From: Stramonita haemastoma
Taxonomy: Eukaryota; Mollusca; Gastropoda; Neogastropoda; Muricidae
Assembly (NCBI GenBank): GCA_030674155.1
Contig: CM060323.1
Span: forward strand, 47,022,848-47,086,847
Reading direction: 5' to 3'
Length of the DNA: 64,000 nt
A program made the position numbers and the translations under genes. Shown here piece by piece: positions 23,529-37,621 of the stretch. Under the pieces are notes generated by a model. It saw only the letters and a list, made by a program, of their open reading frames with translations, was not told where the DNA came from and did no database searches. Each line of letters begins with the position of its first letter. Position 1 is the stretch's first letter.

Positions 23529-23937
23529 AACCAGCCATCTTGCTTTAGTGGTTAGGACCTTGGGTTACAGCCTGGATGGTCACAAGTTCCAATCCCCTAA
23601 GTGTCATAAGAATTTTTTAAAACTCCAGCATGCTCAGACTGTGTGTGTTGTAGGCTCATTAGGAAGACTGGAGCCACACAGTCAAGCTTCATCCACTTCA
23701 TGGGTATGACTGAGTGTTGCTCAAATCACCTAACACTGCAGGTGTCAGCAACTCTTGAACTAGTTGACACCAGGATATATGATGATAGAAAGTGTAGAGT
23801 ACAACCCTTTACAAGTAGCCTCAAACCCAGTCAAAGCCCAAGCACTTCCATAGCCGCAGCAACACATCGCATCCTCATAATCACTGATCATGCAATAAAA
23901 ATAACTGATTCAGTGAAAAAAAAAAAAAAAAAAACTG
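23529..23937 (+). mobile_element. SINE family C (tRNA-derived), U2
   Basis: The head has an A-box-like TTTAGTGGTTAGGACC and a B-box-like GGTCACAAGTTCCAATCCCC. The body has AGGCTCATTAGGAAGACTGG and CTGCAGGTGTCAGCAACTC, and the tail is an A-rich stretch ending in (A)n. A truncated copy lies in U3 and a full one at 54865. Confidence 0.8.
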
Positions 23938-26002
23938 ATTCAGTAACCTCATTGCTCTGGTCTCATGGTGATGTACAAATCAGAAAACAATCTAGAAAAA
24001 AAATTCCAACAAGAACCAAAACACCCCCTCCCCCCCCACGAAAAAAAAAAGATGGACAGGAAAATAATATTTTTAATAAAATAAGCAAGTTTACAAAAAA
24101 TACTAAAAAATGAAAGGAATAATGGACCAACAAATATGAACAAATAACACAGTTGAAGCTTGGCCTAAAAAACAAACAAACTATCAGGTTAGAAAGTTCA
24201 GAACAGGATAGGTGTAAAAATGGGCAAGTACTCTCTCTTTCCGCATGCCCTTACCAGGTGGGGTATGTTGTGCCTGGTCTTATCCCCAGTTTGTAACTTT
24301 TGCAGGAGGTGTGCCTGCTGGCCTTAGCTGACACATTCCAACTTCAGAGCAGCTCATTTCATTGTACAGGTTGCATGCTTGGCATGTTTGTGTCCTTAAT
24401 CCACCAAACATCAACATGAATTATGGGATCCTTTAACTTGCATATTTGATCTTATGCATGTGCATATATACACACAGAGGAATTCAGGCGCTAAGTTATC
24501 TGCATCTGAAGTCGACCTGGGTGATAATAAAAAATTCCCATCCTTAAATCAGCAGACGCTGATGTCAATATTCAATCCCATGACTTCATGGACTCACAAG
24601 ATTGATTAAAGTAGTAATTATAAAAAAAATGGGTAAATCCTGCATACCTTTTAGAGAAGACAGATCACAACAGCTGTATCACACGGGTCAGGGAGCGCTA
24701 GATTCCAGTGCAGCCCCAGAGGCACTGAAAACACAAAAGTCGTCATCAGTAATACTGAACACCACAACAGCTTCAGAAACTTGTATTCATTACAATGTTC
24801 TCATTTCATTACTTTAACCGACTCAACCCACACTTTACACAAAAGTCTTCATCAGCAATACTGAACACCACAACAGCTTCATAAACTTGTATTCATTACA
24901 ATGTTCTCATTTCATTACTTTAACAGACTCAACCCACACTTTCTTTACCAAGCTTTTCACATGTCACCAATCTAATAAAATTCTACTGCTGTCAGTTTAT
25001 AATGCACACAGACACAAAGCAATGCACTATGGAATTGCTCTCGAGTAGAACATATTTTTTTCACTATCTGCTAAGAGCACACCTTTCAACATGACACCTC
25101 TTATTGGCTATAGCAGCTATCATTTCTGTAGCTACCCAAAACCACAAGCACTTTATAGCTAAAAAGTCAAGTGAGGCATACTTCAGGCCATTGACAGTTT
25201 TCCTAAATATGAACTTTTAGTTAAATACTGAACTGGAATTCTGTATACTTAAGCAGCACTCATGCTATTTTTCAAAATGTACTTACCCATACCACCATTT
25301 TGACAGGGTCCACAGGATGGCTGTCACTTTTCCAGAGATCTTGACAGGGTCCCAGGATGGTAGTCACCCTTCCAGAGGCCATTCTAAACTCCCATATGAT
25401 CCACATGATGATTTCAAACACGGATTAGGGCCTGTGTGAAAAAGTAGAGGATGGAGGGACCGAGATGGCCAGTTTAGGAATGACTTGAAAAATCCCATCT
25501 TCAGTCCTACAAGCCCTGTCTGCAGACAAAGCAAACACATCCTTCCAAAATACATCCTATACAGCGACCTGAGTAAGATTGTGTGGCTGACGGAAATTAC
25601 CCTGCAAACCAAGCTGTGCGCAGCTGGAGAGGACATGCCATTATTTTTCCCAGACACGTCTGACAGTGTAAGGTGAACGAGAGAAGACGACGACGACTTC
25701 AAAAATGTAATGGAATGACAGTCACAAATCCTCATGAGCACTGTCATTGCCTTTCTCACTGTACTATTGCTTTTGTTGATGGTTTAATTTTCCAAGACAC
25801 TAAGATCACTGATTTTCACCAAACTTCCCACTTGAGTTGTTTGGAATATTTTGTTTATTTTATTTTGTGCAAAAATAAAATATCCCCACTGTGAAGACAG
25901 ACCAAGTCATGTCCATGTCCCAGAGTGGAGGGAAACAAAGCCCTTCAAGGTCTTGATGAAGTATCCCGTTTCCTCCATTCTCTACTTTCTACTACCTTAC
26001 AG

Positions 26003-26140
26003 GCGCCTTGACAAAAAAGAAAACAAACCATACATATGGATGCATATGTTTGGAGGTTCCATCTCATACCGTCACAGCATAAACAATGGCCACTATAGTG
26101 TCTTTGGTAAGAAGTTCCAAGACTGCTGGGTCTATATTTG
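26003..26140 (+). pseudogene. module E, U2
   Basis: Open frame kept; replacement changes V to I and S to N compared with U1. Confidence 0.35.
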
Positions 26141-26194
26141 ATAAAGACAAACAAGATTGTGCAATATATTATGACATTTGTCTAATTAATAAAA

Positions 26195-26498
26195 CTCTGT
26201 GTGTGTGTGTGCTGTGTGCGCAAGCGTACGTGCGTGCGTGCATGTGTGAGTGTGTGAGTATGTGCATGCGTGTGTGCGTGTGCTTATGTATGTATGTGAG
26301 CAAGCAAGCGAGCGAGCATGTGTGTGTGTGTGTGCGTGTGCGTGTGTGAGTGTGAGTGAGTGTGAGTGTGTGTGTGTGTGTGCGTGTAGCAGTGTGTGTG
26401 TGTGTGTAGCAGTGTGTGGGTGTGTAAGAGTGTGCGTATGAGTGTGTATGCGAGTGTGTGCATGCTGAGTGTGTGCATGCGTGTGTGTGTGCATGTGA

Positions 26499-26594
<96 letters not shown>

Positions 26595-26758
26595 ACACAC
26601 ACACACACACACACAGACAGACAGAGACAGAGAGAGAGAGAGAGAGAGAGACACACACACACACACACACACAGACAGACAGACAGAGACAGAGAGAGAG
26701 AGAGACAGAGACAGAGAGAGAGAGAGACAGAGAGAGAGAGACAGACAGAGAGAGAGAG

Positions 26759-26799
<41 letters not shown>

Positions 26800-26850
26800 C
26801 AGAGAGACAGAGAGACAGAGAGACAGAGAGAGACAGAGACAGAGAGAGAG
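26195..26850 (+). repeat. terminal microsatellite of U2
   Basis: TG-rich, GA, a duplicated CA/GACA block and mixed GACAGAGA. About 650 bp, the longest simple-repeat block in the array. Confidence 0.9.
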
Positions 26851-26955
26851 ATTTGAGCACGAGGTTAAGTTAACTTAGTCTCTTTTACACTTCAATTTTC
26901 TGACTTCCTACATAATTTAAAGGTCAAGCTCAAACATTACTAAAATTATGATGAA

Positions 26956-27172
26956 ACCAGCCATCTTGCTTTAGTGGTTAGGACCTTGGGTTACAGCCTG
27001 GATGGTCACAAGTTCCAATCCCCTAAGAGTCATAAGGATTTTTTAAAACTCCAGCATGCTCAGACTGTGTGTGTTGTAGGCTCATCAGGAAGACTGGAGC
27101 CACACAGTCAAGCTTCATCCACTTCATGGGTATGACTGAGTGTTGCTCAAATCACCTAACACTGCAGGTGTT
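26956..27172 (+). mobile_element. SINE family C, truncated, U3
   Basis: Same start as the U2 copy, cut after CACTGCAGGTG and joined to sequence from downstream of module V. The joint marks the deletion that made U3 the shortest unit. Confidence 0.8.
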
Positions 27173-28919
27173 CACTGCAGGAATTCAGGCGCTAAGTTAT
27201 CTGAATTTGAAGTCGACCTGGGTGATAATAAAAAAATTCCCATCCTTAAATCAGCAGACGCTGATGCCAATATTCAATCCCATGACTTCATGGACTCACA
27301 AGATTGATTAAAGTAGTAATTATAAAAAAAAGGGTAAATCCTGCATACCTTTTAGAGAAGACAGATCACAACAGCTGTATCACACAGGTCACGGAGCGCT
27401 AGATTCCAGTGCAGCCCCAGAGGCACTGAAAACACAGAAGTCGTCATCAGTAATACTGAACACCACAACAGCTTCATAAACTTGTATTCATTACAATGTT
27501 CTCATTACTTTAACAGACTCAACCCACACTTTCTTTACCAAGCTTTTCACATGTCACCAATTCAAAAAATTCTACTGCTGTCAGTTTATAATGCACACAG
27601 ACACAAAGCAATGGACTATGGAATTGCTCTTGAGTAGAACATATTTTTTTCACAATCTGCTAAGAACACACCTTTCAACATGACACCTCTTATTGGCTAT
27701 AGCAGCTATCATTTCTGTAGCTACCCAAAACCACAAGCACTTTATAGCTAAAAAGCCAAGTGAGGCATACTTCAGGCCATTGACATTTTTCCTAAATATG
27801 AACTGTTTGTTAAATATTGAACTGGAATTCTGTATACTTAAGCAGCACTAGTGCTATTTTTCAAAATGTACTTACCCTTACAACCATTTTGACAGGGTCC
27901 ACAGGACGGCTGTCACTTTTCCAGAGATCTTGATAGGGTCCCAGGATGGTAGTCACCCTTCCAGAGGCCATTCTAAACTCCCATATGATCCACATGATGA
28001 TTTCAAAAACGGATTAGGGCCTGTGTGAGAAAGTATAGGATGGAGGGACCGAGATGGCCAGTTTAGGAATGACTTGAAAAATCCCATCTTCAGTCCTACA
28101 AGCCCTGTCTGCAGACAAAGCAAACACATCCTTCCAAAATACATCCTATACAGCGACCTGAGGAAGATTGTGTGGCTGACGGAAATTACCCTGCAAACCA
28201 AGCTGTGCGCAGCTGGAAAGGACATGCCATTATTTTTCCCAGACACGTCTGACAGTGTAAAGCGAACAAGAGAAGACGACGACGACTTCAAAAATGTAAT
28301 GGAATGACAGTCACAAATCCTCATGAGCACTGTCATTGCCTTTCTCACTGTACTATTGCTTTTGTTGATGGTTTAATTTTCCAAGACACTAAGATCACCG
28401 ATTTTCACCAAACTTCCATGTTGAGTTGTTTGGAATATTTTGTTTAGTGGGGTTTTTTTGTTTGTGGTTTTTTGGAAGGTCAACAGCAGGGTGGTTATTT
28501 TGGAAAAAAAAATTAGCCAAACTTTGGGGGCAAATTTTCATTTGAGCAGAAGGAAATTCTTCTTTATCTTCTTTGAACACTCGAACAGCAACAGAAGAAA
28601 ATGAAAAGGGTGACTCAAGTTGCTTCCCTTTATGCGTGTATGACCACTAACTTTCCACCTCGACCTTTTTCGTGCTCTGGCACTGTTCTAGTGGGCCTGT
28701 AACCCCCACTCTAATATATATGGGACAACACAATATCTCCCACTGACATAAATGGGACAACAGTATGTACCCACTCTAAAATGGGACAACAAAATATATC
28801 CCCACTGTGAAGACAGACCAAGTCATGTCCATGTCCCAGAGTGGAGGTAAACAAAGTCCTTCAGGGTCTTGATGAAGTAATCCCGTTTCCTCCATTCTCT
28901 ACTTTCCAGTACCTTACAG

Positions 28920-29058
28920 GCGCCTTGACAAAAAAGAAAACAAACCATACATATGGATGCATATGTTTGGAGCTTCCGTCTCATACCGTCACAGCATAAG
29001 CAATGGCCACTATAGTGTCTTTGGTAAGAAGTTCCAAGACTGCTGGGTCTATATTTGA
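28920..29058 (+). pseudogene. module E, U3
   Basis: Open frame kept; one G to A (Gly to Ala) replacement in the FGG motif. Confidence 0.35.
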
Positions 29059-29114
29059 TAAAGACAAACAAGATTGTGCAATATATTATGACATTTGTCT
29101 AATTAATAAAAGTA

Positions 29115-29554
<440 letters not shown>

Positions 29555-29644
29555 GTACACTGGGTACACGGTAGGATTTTAGAGACCAAGAAAACGGAAC
29601 ACTAGGAGGACAGCTAGATTACAAATAGTACCTGGTTTCTTTTG

Positions 29645-30673
29645 GTTGACTGGTGCGATCTGCCACTGCCTGACGACGTTTGACTTGTTGACTGGAGTGA
29701 TCTTCCTGGTGACGTTTTGACTTGTTGACTGGTGTGATCTTGATGTTTGACTTGACTGGTGTCATCTTCCTGGTGATGTTTGACTTGACTGGTGCGATGC
29801 TGGTGTTGACTGGTGCAATTCTGGTGTTGATTGGTGCGATCCTGGTGTTGACTGGTGTGATCCTGGTGGCATTCAACTTGTTGACTGGTGCGGTCCTGGT
29901 GACATCTGACTTGCAGACTTGTGTGATCTTCCTGGTGACATCTGACTTGTACCCTTGTGTGATCTTCCTGGTGACATTTGACTTGTTGACTGGTGTGATC
30001 CTGGTGACATCTGACTTGTACACTTGTGTGATCTTCCTGGTGACATTTGACTTGTTGACTGGTGCGGTCCTGGTGACATCTGACTTGTACACTTGTGTGA
30101 TCTTCCTGGTGACATCTGACTTGTACACTTGTGTGATCTTCCTGGTGACATCTGACTTGTACACTTGTGTGATCTTCCTGGTGACATTTGACTTGTTGAC
30201 TGGTGCGGTCCTGGTGACATCTGACTTGTACACTTGTGTGATCTTCCTGGTGACATTTGACTTGTTGACTGGTGCGGTCCTGGTGACATCTGACTTGTAC
30301 ACTTGTGTGATCTTCCTGGTGACATCTGACTTGTACACTTGTGTGATCTTCCTGGTGACATCTGACTTGTACACTTGTGTGATCTTCCTGGTGACATTTG
30401 ACTTGTTGACTGGTGCGGTCCTGGTGACATCTGACTTGTACACTTGTGTGATCTTCCTGGTGACATTTGACTTGTACACTTGTGTGATCTTCCTGGTGAC
30501 ATCTGACTAGTACACTTGTGTGATCTTCCTGGTGACATCTGACTTGTAGACTTGTGTGATCTTCCTGGTGGCATTCGACTTGTTGACTGGTGTGATCTTG
30601 GTGTTGACTGATGTGATCTTGATGACTGACTTGTTGACTGGTGTGATCTGCCAGAACCTGGTGACATTTGACA
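29645..30673 (+). repeat. 36-bp minisatellite, U4 (largest)
   Basis: About 28 units of CTGGTGACATCTGACTTGTA followed by CACTTGTGTGATCTTC (36 bp), alternating with GACTTGTTGACTGGTGCGGT variants. A higher-order pattern of several TACACTTGTG units per TTGACTGGTG unit is visible. Because 36 is divisible by three and the unit has no stop, frames of 262-286 codons are open on both strands. This is not evidence of coding. Confidence 0.95.
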
Positions 30674-33280
30674 ATGAATGAAATATCTCATAGGGTACAT
30701 CAGACGTCAATTATTTTTATGTCTTGGTTCCTCAGCTAGTGCTGTGAGGTTCACCAATGGCAGATTTTCCATATGTGACTGTTGACCCACAATGAAGGGA
30801 GCTGCATTCCAACATAAGGCAGGATGTCAAAACACACCAGTGTGCATGTGTTTTTATAGAATTTGGTCACCTGATCCTGACAGCATGCAGTAGCCTACTC
30901 TCCCGAAAGGCAGAAGGGTTGCAACATGTGTGCAAGATGTTCTGTATGAATTGGTACACGGGATCTCAGTCTATGGTTTCACCCGAAGAACTCTCTGGGG
31001 AGTGGAGTCAGTACTGATGTTAACTCCAGGGCAGATAATCCTCTCAAATGGACCAAACCTCTCTTCAATAAAGGTTTACAAAAAATCCCACCAAATAAAA
31101 GCAGTAATGGACAAATATGAACAAATGACACAGTCAAAGCTTGGCCTAAAAAAAACTATCAGGCCAGAAATTTCAGACCAAAATAGATGTTAAAATGGGG
31201 AAGTACTCGCTTGTTCTATTTCTGTTCCTATACCAGGTGAGGTGCATAGTGCTGGTCTTATCCCCAGTTTGTAACTTTTGCAGGAGGTGTGCCTGCTGGC
31301 CTTAGTTGACACATTCCAACTTCAGAGCAGCTCATTTCATTGTACAGGTTGCATGCTTGGCATGTTTGTGTCCTTAATCCACCAAACATCAACATGAATT
31401 ATGGGATCTTTTCACTTGCATATTTGATCTTCTGCATGTGCATATATACACACAAAGGAATTCAGGCACTAAGTTATCTGCATTTGAAGTCGACCTGGGT
31501 GATAATAAAAAATTCCCATCCTTAAATCAGCAGACGCTGATGCCAATATTCAATCCCATGACTTCATGGACTCACAAGATTGATTAAAGTAGTAATTATA
31601 AAAAAAAGGGTAAATCCTGCATACCTTTTAGAGAAGACAGATCCAACAGCTGTATCACACAGGTCACGGAGCGCTAGATTCCAGTGCAGCCCCAGAGGCA
31701 CTGAAAACACAAAAGTCGTCATCAGTAATACTGAACACCACAACAGCTTCAGAAACTTGTATTCATTACAATGTTCTCATTTCATTACTTTAACCACTCA
31801 ACCCACACTTTACACAAAAGTCGTCATCAGTAAACTAACCACACACTTCAACTGTATCATACATGTTCCATTTCTTACTTTAACGACTCACCACACCGTT
31901 CTTTACCAAGCTTTTCAACATAGTCACCACCCTTACAAAAAATTCTACTGCTGTCAGTTTATAATGCACACAGACACAAAGCAATGCACTATGGAATTGC
32001 TCTCGAGTAGAACATATTTTTTTCACAATCTGCTAAGAGCACACCTTTCAACATGACACCTCTTATTGGCTATAGCAGCTATCATTTCTGTAGCTACCCA
32101 AAACCACAAGCACTTTATAGCTAAAAAGCCAAGTGAGGCATACTTCAGGCCATTGACATTTTCCTATATATGAACTTTTAGTTAAATATTGAACTTGAAT
32201 TCTGTATACTTAAGCAGCACTAGTGCTATTTTCAAAATGTGCTTACCCATACAACCATTTTGACAGGGTCCACAGGACGGTTGTCACTTTTCCAGAGATC
32301 TTGATAGGGTCCAGGATGGTAGTCACCCTTCCAGAGGCCATTCTAAACTCCCATATGATCCACATGATGATTTTAAACACGGATTAGGGCCTATGTGAAA
32401 AAGTATAGGATGGAGGGACTGAGATGGTCAGTTTAGGAATGACTTGAAAAATCCCATCTTCAGTTCTACAAGCCCTGTCTGCAGACAAAGCAAACACATC
32501 CTTCCAAAATACATCCTCTACAGCGACCTGAGGAAGATTGTGTGGCTGACGGAAATTACCCTGCAAACCAAGCTGTGCGCAGCTGGAAAGGACATGCCAT
32601 TATTTTTCCCAGACACATCTGACAGTGTAAAGCGAACGAGAGAAGACGACGATGACTTCAAAAATGTAATGGAATGACAAGTCACAAATCCTCATGAGCA
32701 CTGTCATTGTCTTTCTCACTGTACTATTGCTTTTGTTGATGGTTTCATTTTCCAAGACACTAAGATCACCGATTTTCACCAAACTTCCATGTTGAGTTGT
32801 TTGGAATATTTTGTTTAGTGGGGTTTTTTTGTTTGTGGTTTTTTGGAAGGTCAACAGCAGGGTGGTCATTTTGGGAAAAAAAATATAGCCAAACTTTGGG
32901 GGCAAATTTTCATTTGAGCAGAAGGAAATTCTTCTTTGAACACTCGAACAGCAACAGAAGAAAATGAAAAGGGGTAACTCAAGTTGTTTCCCTTTATGCG
33001 TGCATGACCACTAACTCTCCACCTCAACCTTTTTCGTGCTCTGGCACTGTTCTAGTGGACCTGTAACCCCCACTCTAATATATATGGGACAACACAATAT
33101 CCCCCACTGACATAAATGGGACAACAGTATGTCCCCACTCTGAAATGGGACAACAAAATATCCCCACTCTGAAGACAGACCAAGTCATGTTCATGTCCCA
33201 GAGTGGAGGAAACAAAGCCCTTCAGGGTCTTGATGAAGTAATCCCGTTTCCTCCAGTCTCTACTTTCTACTACCTTACAG

Positions 33281-33385
33281 GCGCCTTGACAAAAAAGAAA
33301 ACAAACCATACATATGGATGCATATGTTTGGAGGTTCCATCTCATACCGTCACAGCAATGAGCAATGGCCACTATAGTGTCTTTG
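33281..33385 (+). pseudogene. module E, U4 (frameshifted)
   Basis: A one-base insertion (CAGCAATGAG where others have CAGCATAAG) breaks the frame; splice borders are intact. Confidence 0.4.
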
Positions 33386-33473
33386 GTAAGAAGTTCCAAG
33401 ACTGCTGGGTCTATATCTGATAAAGACAAAGAAGATTGTGCAATATATAGACATTTATCTAATTAATAAAAGT

Positions 33474-33475
<2 letters not shown>

Positions 33476-33531
<56 letters not shown>

Positions 33532-33684
33532 TATGTGCATGCATGTGTGTGTGTGTTTGCGTGTGTGCATGCATACGTGCGTGCATGCATGGTGTGAGTA
33601 TGAGTATGTGTGCGTGTACTGTGCAATGCGTGTTGTGTGTGTGCACAAGTAACGTACGTGTGTGTGTGTGGTGTGTGTGTGTAA

Positions 33685-33717
<33 letters not shown>

Positions 33718-33802
33718 GATGAGAGAGAGAGGAGAGAGAAGAGAGACAGAGAGACAGAGAGACAGAGAGACAGAGAGACAGAGAGACAGAGCGATGAGAG
33801 AG

Positions 33803-33836
<34 letters not shown>

Positions 33837-33914
33837 TGGAGAGAGAGAGAGAGACAGAGACAGAGAAACAGAGAGACAGAGACAGAGAGAGAGACAGAGA
33901 GAGAGACAGAGAGA
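33476..33914 (+). repeat. terminal microsatellite of U4
   Basis: TG, then GA interrupted by GATGAGA, then GAGACA mixtures. Confidence 0.9.
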
Positions 33915-34007
33915 GTACACTGGGTACACGGTAGGATTTTAGAGACCAAGAAAACGGAACACTAGGAGGACAGCTAGATTACAAATAGTACCTGGTTTCT
34001 TTTGGAT

Positions 34008-34418
34008 GACTGGTGCGATCTGCCACTGCCTGACGACGTTTGACTTGTTGACTGGAGTGATCTTGGTGACATCTGACTTGTTGACTGGTGTGATCTTGAT
34101 GTTTGACTTGACTGGTGTCATCTTCCTGGTGATGTTTGACTTGACTGGTGCGATCCTGTGTTGACTGGTGCGATCCTGGTGTTGACTGGTGCGATCCTGG
34201 TGTTGACTGGTGCGATCCTGGTGTTGACTGGTGTGATCCTGGTGGCATTCAACTTGTTGACTGGTGCGGTCCTGGTGACATCCGACTTGTAGACTTGTGT
34301 GATCTTCCTGGTGGCATTCAACTTGTTGACTGGTGTGATCTTGGTGTTGACCGATGTAATCTTGATGACTGACTTGTTGACTGGTGTGATCTGCCAGAAC
34401 CTGGTGACATTTGACAAT
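34008..34418 (+). repeat. 36-bp-type minisatellite, U5
   Basis: About 11-16 mixed units, dominated by short GTTGACTGGTGCGATCCTG forms. Confidence 0.9.
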
Positions 34419-37018
34419 GAATGAAATATCTCATAGGGTACATCAGACGTCAATTATTTTTATGTCTTGGTTCCTCAGCTAGTGCTGTGAGGTTCACCAA
34501 TGGCAGATTTTCCATATGTGACTGTTGACCCACAATGAAGGGAGCTGCATTCCAACATAAGGCAGGATGTCAAAACACACCAGTGTGCATGTGTTTTTAT
34601 AGAATTTGGTCACCTGATCCTAACAGCATGCAGTAGCCTACTCTCCCGAACGGCAGAAGGGGTTGCAACATGTGTGCAAGATGTTCTGTATGAATTGGTA
34701 CACAGGATCTCAGTCTATGGTTTCACCCGAAGAACTCTCTGGGGAGTGGAGTCAGTACTGATGTTAACTCCAGGGCAGATAATCCTCTCAAATGGACCAA
34801 ACCTCTCTTCAATAAAGGTTTACAAAAAATCCCACCAAATAAAAGCAGTAATGGACAAATATGAACAAATGACACAGTCAAAGCTTGGCCTAAAAAAAAC
34901 TATCGCCAGAAATTTCAGACCAAAATAGATGTTAAAATGGGGAAGTACTCGCTTGTTCCATTTCTGTTCCTATACCAGGTGAGGTGCATAGTGCCTGGTC
35001 TTATCCCCAGTTTGTAACTTTTGCAGGAGGTGTGCCTGCTGGCCTTAGTTGACACATTCCAACTTCAGAGCAGCTCATTTCATTGTACAGGTTGCATGCT
35101 TGGCATGTTTGTGTCCTTAATCCACCAAACATCAACATGAATTATGGGATCTTTTCACTTGCATATTTGATCTTCTGCATGTGCATATACACCCAAAGGA
35201 ATTCAGGCGCTAAGTTATCTGCATTTGAAGTCAACCTGGGTGATATAAAAAAGTTCCCATCCTTAAATCAGCAGACGCTGATGCCAATATTCAATCCCAT
35301 GACTTCATGGACTCACAAGATTGATTCAAGTAGTAATTATAAAAAAAAGGGTAAATCATGCATACCTTTTAGAGAAGACAGATCACAACAGCTGTATCAC
35401 ACAGGTCACGGAGCACTAGATTCCAGTGCAGCCCCAGAGGCACTGAAAACACAAAAGTCTTCATCAGTAATACTGAACACCACAACAGCTTCATGAACTT
35501 GTATTCATTACAATGTTCTTATTTCATTACTTTAACAGACTCAACCCACACTTTACACAAAAGTCTTCATCAGTAATACTGAACACCACAACAGCTTCAT
35601 AAACTTGTATTCATTACAATGTTCTCATTTCATTACTTTAACAGACTCAACCCACACTTTCTTTAGCAAGCTTTTCACATGTCACCAATTTAATAAAATT
35701 TTACTGCTGTCAGTTTATAATGCACACAGACACAAAGCAATGAACTATGGAGTTGCTCTCGAGTAGAACATATTTTTTTCACAATCTGCTAAGAGCACAC
35801 CTTTCAACATGACACCTCTTATTGGCTATAGCAGCTATCATTTCTGTAGCTACCCAAAACCACAAGAGCTTTATAGCTAAAAAGCTGAGTGAGGCATACT
35901 TCAGGCCATTGACAGTTTTCCTAAATATGAACTTTTAGTTAAATATTGAACTGGAATTCTGTATACTTAAGCAGCACTAGTGCTAGTTTTCAAAATGTGC
36001 TTACCCATACAACCATTTTGACAGGGTCCACAGGACGGTTGTCCACTTTTCCAGAGATCTTGATAGGTCCCAGGATGGTAGTCACCCTTCCAGAGGCCAT
36101 TCTAAACTCCCATATGATCCACATGATGATTTTAAACACGGATTAGGGCCTGTGTGAAAAAGTAGAGGATGGAGGGACCGAGATGGCCAGTTTAGGAATG
36201 ACTTGAAAAATCCCATCTTCAGTCCTACAAGCCCCGTCTGCAGACAAAGCAAACACATCCTTCCAAAATACATCCTATACAGTGACCTGAGGAAGATTGT
36301 GTGGCTGACGGAAATTACCCTGCAAACCAAGCTGTGCGCAGCTGGAAAGGATATGCCATTATTTTTCCCAGACACGTCTGACAGTGTAAGACGAACGAGA
36401 GAAGACGACGACGACTTCAAAAATGGAATGGAATGACAGTCACAAATCGTCATGAGCACTGTCATTGCCTTTCTCACTGTACTATTGCTTTTGTTGATGG
36501 TTTAATTTTCCAAGACACTAAGATCACCGATTTTCACCAAACTTCCCCCTTGAGTTGTTTGGAATATTTTGTTTAGTGGGATGTTTTTGTTTGTGGTTTT
36601 TTGGAAGGTCAACAGCAGGGTTGATTATTTTGGAAAAAAAATTAGCCAAACTTTGGGGGCAAATTTTCATTGGAGCAGAAGGAAATTCTTCTTTATCTTC
36701 TTTGAACACTCGAACAGCAACAGAAGAAAATGAAAAGGGGTGACTCAAGTTGCTTCCCTTTATGCGTGCATGACCACTAACTTTCCACCTCGACCTTTTT
36801 CGTGCTCTGGCACTGTTCTAGTGGACCTGTAACCCCCACTCTAATATATATGGGACAACACAATATCCCCCACTGACATAAATGGGACAACAGTATGTCC
36901 CCACTCTGAAGACAGACCAAGTCATGTCCATGTCCCAGGGTGGAGGAAAACAAAGCCCTTCAGGGTCTTGATGAAGTAATCCTGTTTCCTCCATTCTCTG
37001 CTTTCTAGTACCTTACAG

Positions 37019-37157
37019 GCGCCTTGACAAAAAAGAAAACAAACCATACATATGGATGCATATGTTTGGAGGTTCCGTCTCATACCGTCACAGCATAAGC
37101 AATGGCCACTATAGTGTCTTTGGTAAGAAGTTCCAAGACTGCTGGGTCTATATTTGA
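37019..37157 (+). pseudogene. module E, U5
   Basis: Open frame kept and identical in peptide to the U1 form as far as I can read. Confidence 0.35.
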
Positions 37158-37212
37158 TAAAGACAAACAAGATTGTGCAAAATATTATGACATTTGTCTA
37201 ATTAATAAAAGT

Positions 37213-37214
<2 letters not shown>

Positions 37215-37267
<53 letters not shown>

Positions 37268-37418
37268 CGTGTGTGTGTGTGTATGCATGTGTGTGTGTGT
37301 TTGCGTGTGTGCATGCATATGTGCGTGCATGCATGGGTGTGAGTATAAGTATGTGTGTGTGAACGTGTGCAATGAGTGTGTGTGTGAGTGCACGCAAGTA
37401 AACGTGGGTGTGCGTGTG

Positions 37419-37457
<39 letters not shown>

Positions 37458-37529
37458 CAGACAGACAGACAGACAGACAGAGAGACAGACAGACAGACAG
37501 AGACAGAGAGACAGAGAGAGACAGAGAGA
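37215..37529 (+). repeat. terminal microsatellite of U5
   Basis: TG, short GA, short GACA; the most compact version with U6. Confidence 0.9.
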
Positions 37530-37621
37530 GTACACTGGGTACACGGTAGGATTTTAGAGACCAAGAAAACGGAACACTAGGAGGACAGCTAGATTACAAA
37601 TAGTACCTGGTTTCTTTTGGA

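Larger units (their letters stand above)
23425..26850. repeat. array unit U2 (type-2 start)
   Basis: It begins with the flank AAGTTAACTTAGTCTC and SINE family C (23529-23937) instead of the minisatellite. V 24306-24369, X 25287-25431 (-), D 25505-25667, E 26003-26140, AATAAA 26188-26193, microsatellite 26195-26850 (the longest). It contains the internal 113-bp duplication around 24,740-24,930. In D a TGA replaces CGA just after the donor-like GTAAGG. The Y frame has lost its ATG. Confidence 0.9.
29555..33914. repeat. array unit U4
   Basis: Type-1 start with the longest minisatellite (29645-30673). SINE B head deleted. V 31284-31347, X 32247-32390 (one base short), D 32464-32677, E 33281-33385 (one base inserted), microsatellite 33476-33914. 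The internal duplication near 31,780-31,920 is unusually degraded. Confidence 0.9.
33915..37529. repeat. array unit U5
   Basis: Minisatellite 34008-34418, SINE B head deleted, V 35027-35090, X 36005-36149 (one insertion and one deletion that cancel), D 36223-36436, E 37019-37157, AATAAA 37204-37209, microsatellite 37215-37529. It has the 113-bp duplication near 35,460-35,660. Confidence 0.9.

Noticed and set aside
24602..24817. Recurring plus-strand frames with CIPFREDRSQQLYHTGHGALD
   Set aside because: Antisense shadow of the Y/TTTTCAG segment. The frame begins in an A-run of variable length, so it shifts between units and has no acceptor.
29619..30700. Frames of 262-286 codons on both strands with VTRKITQVYKSD-like or LVTSDLYTCVIF-like repeats
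   Set aside because: They are the 36-bp minisatellite read in several frames. The unit length is a multiple of three and lacks stops, so openness carries no coding signal.
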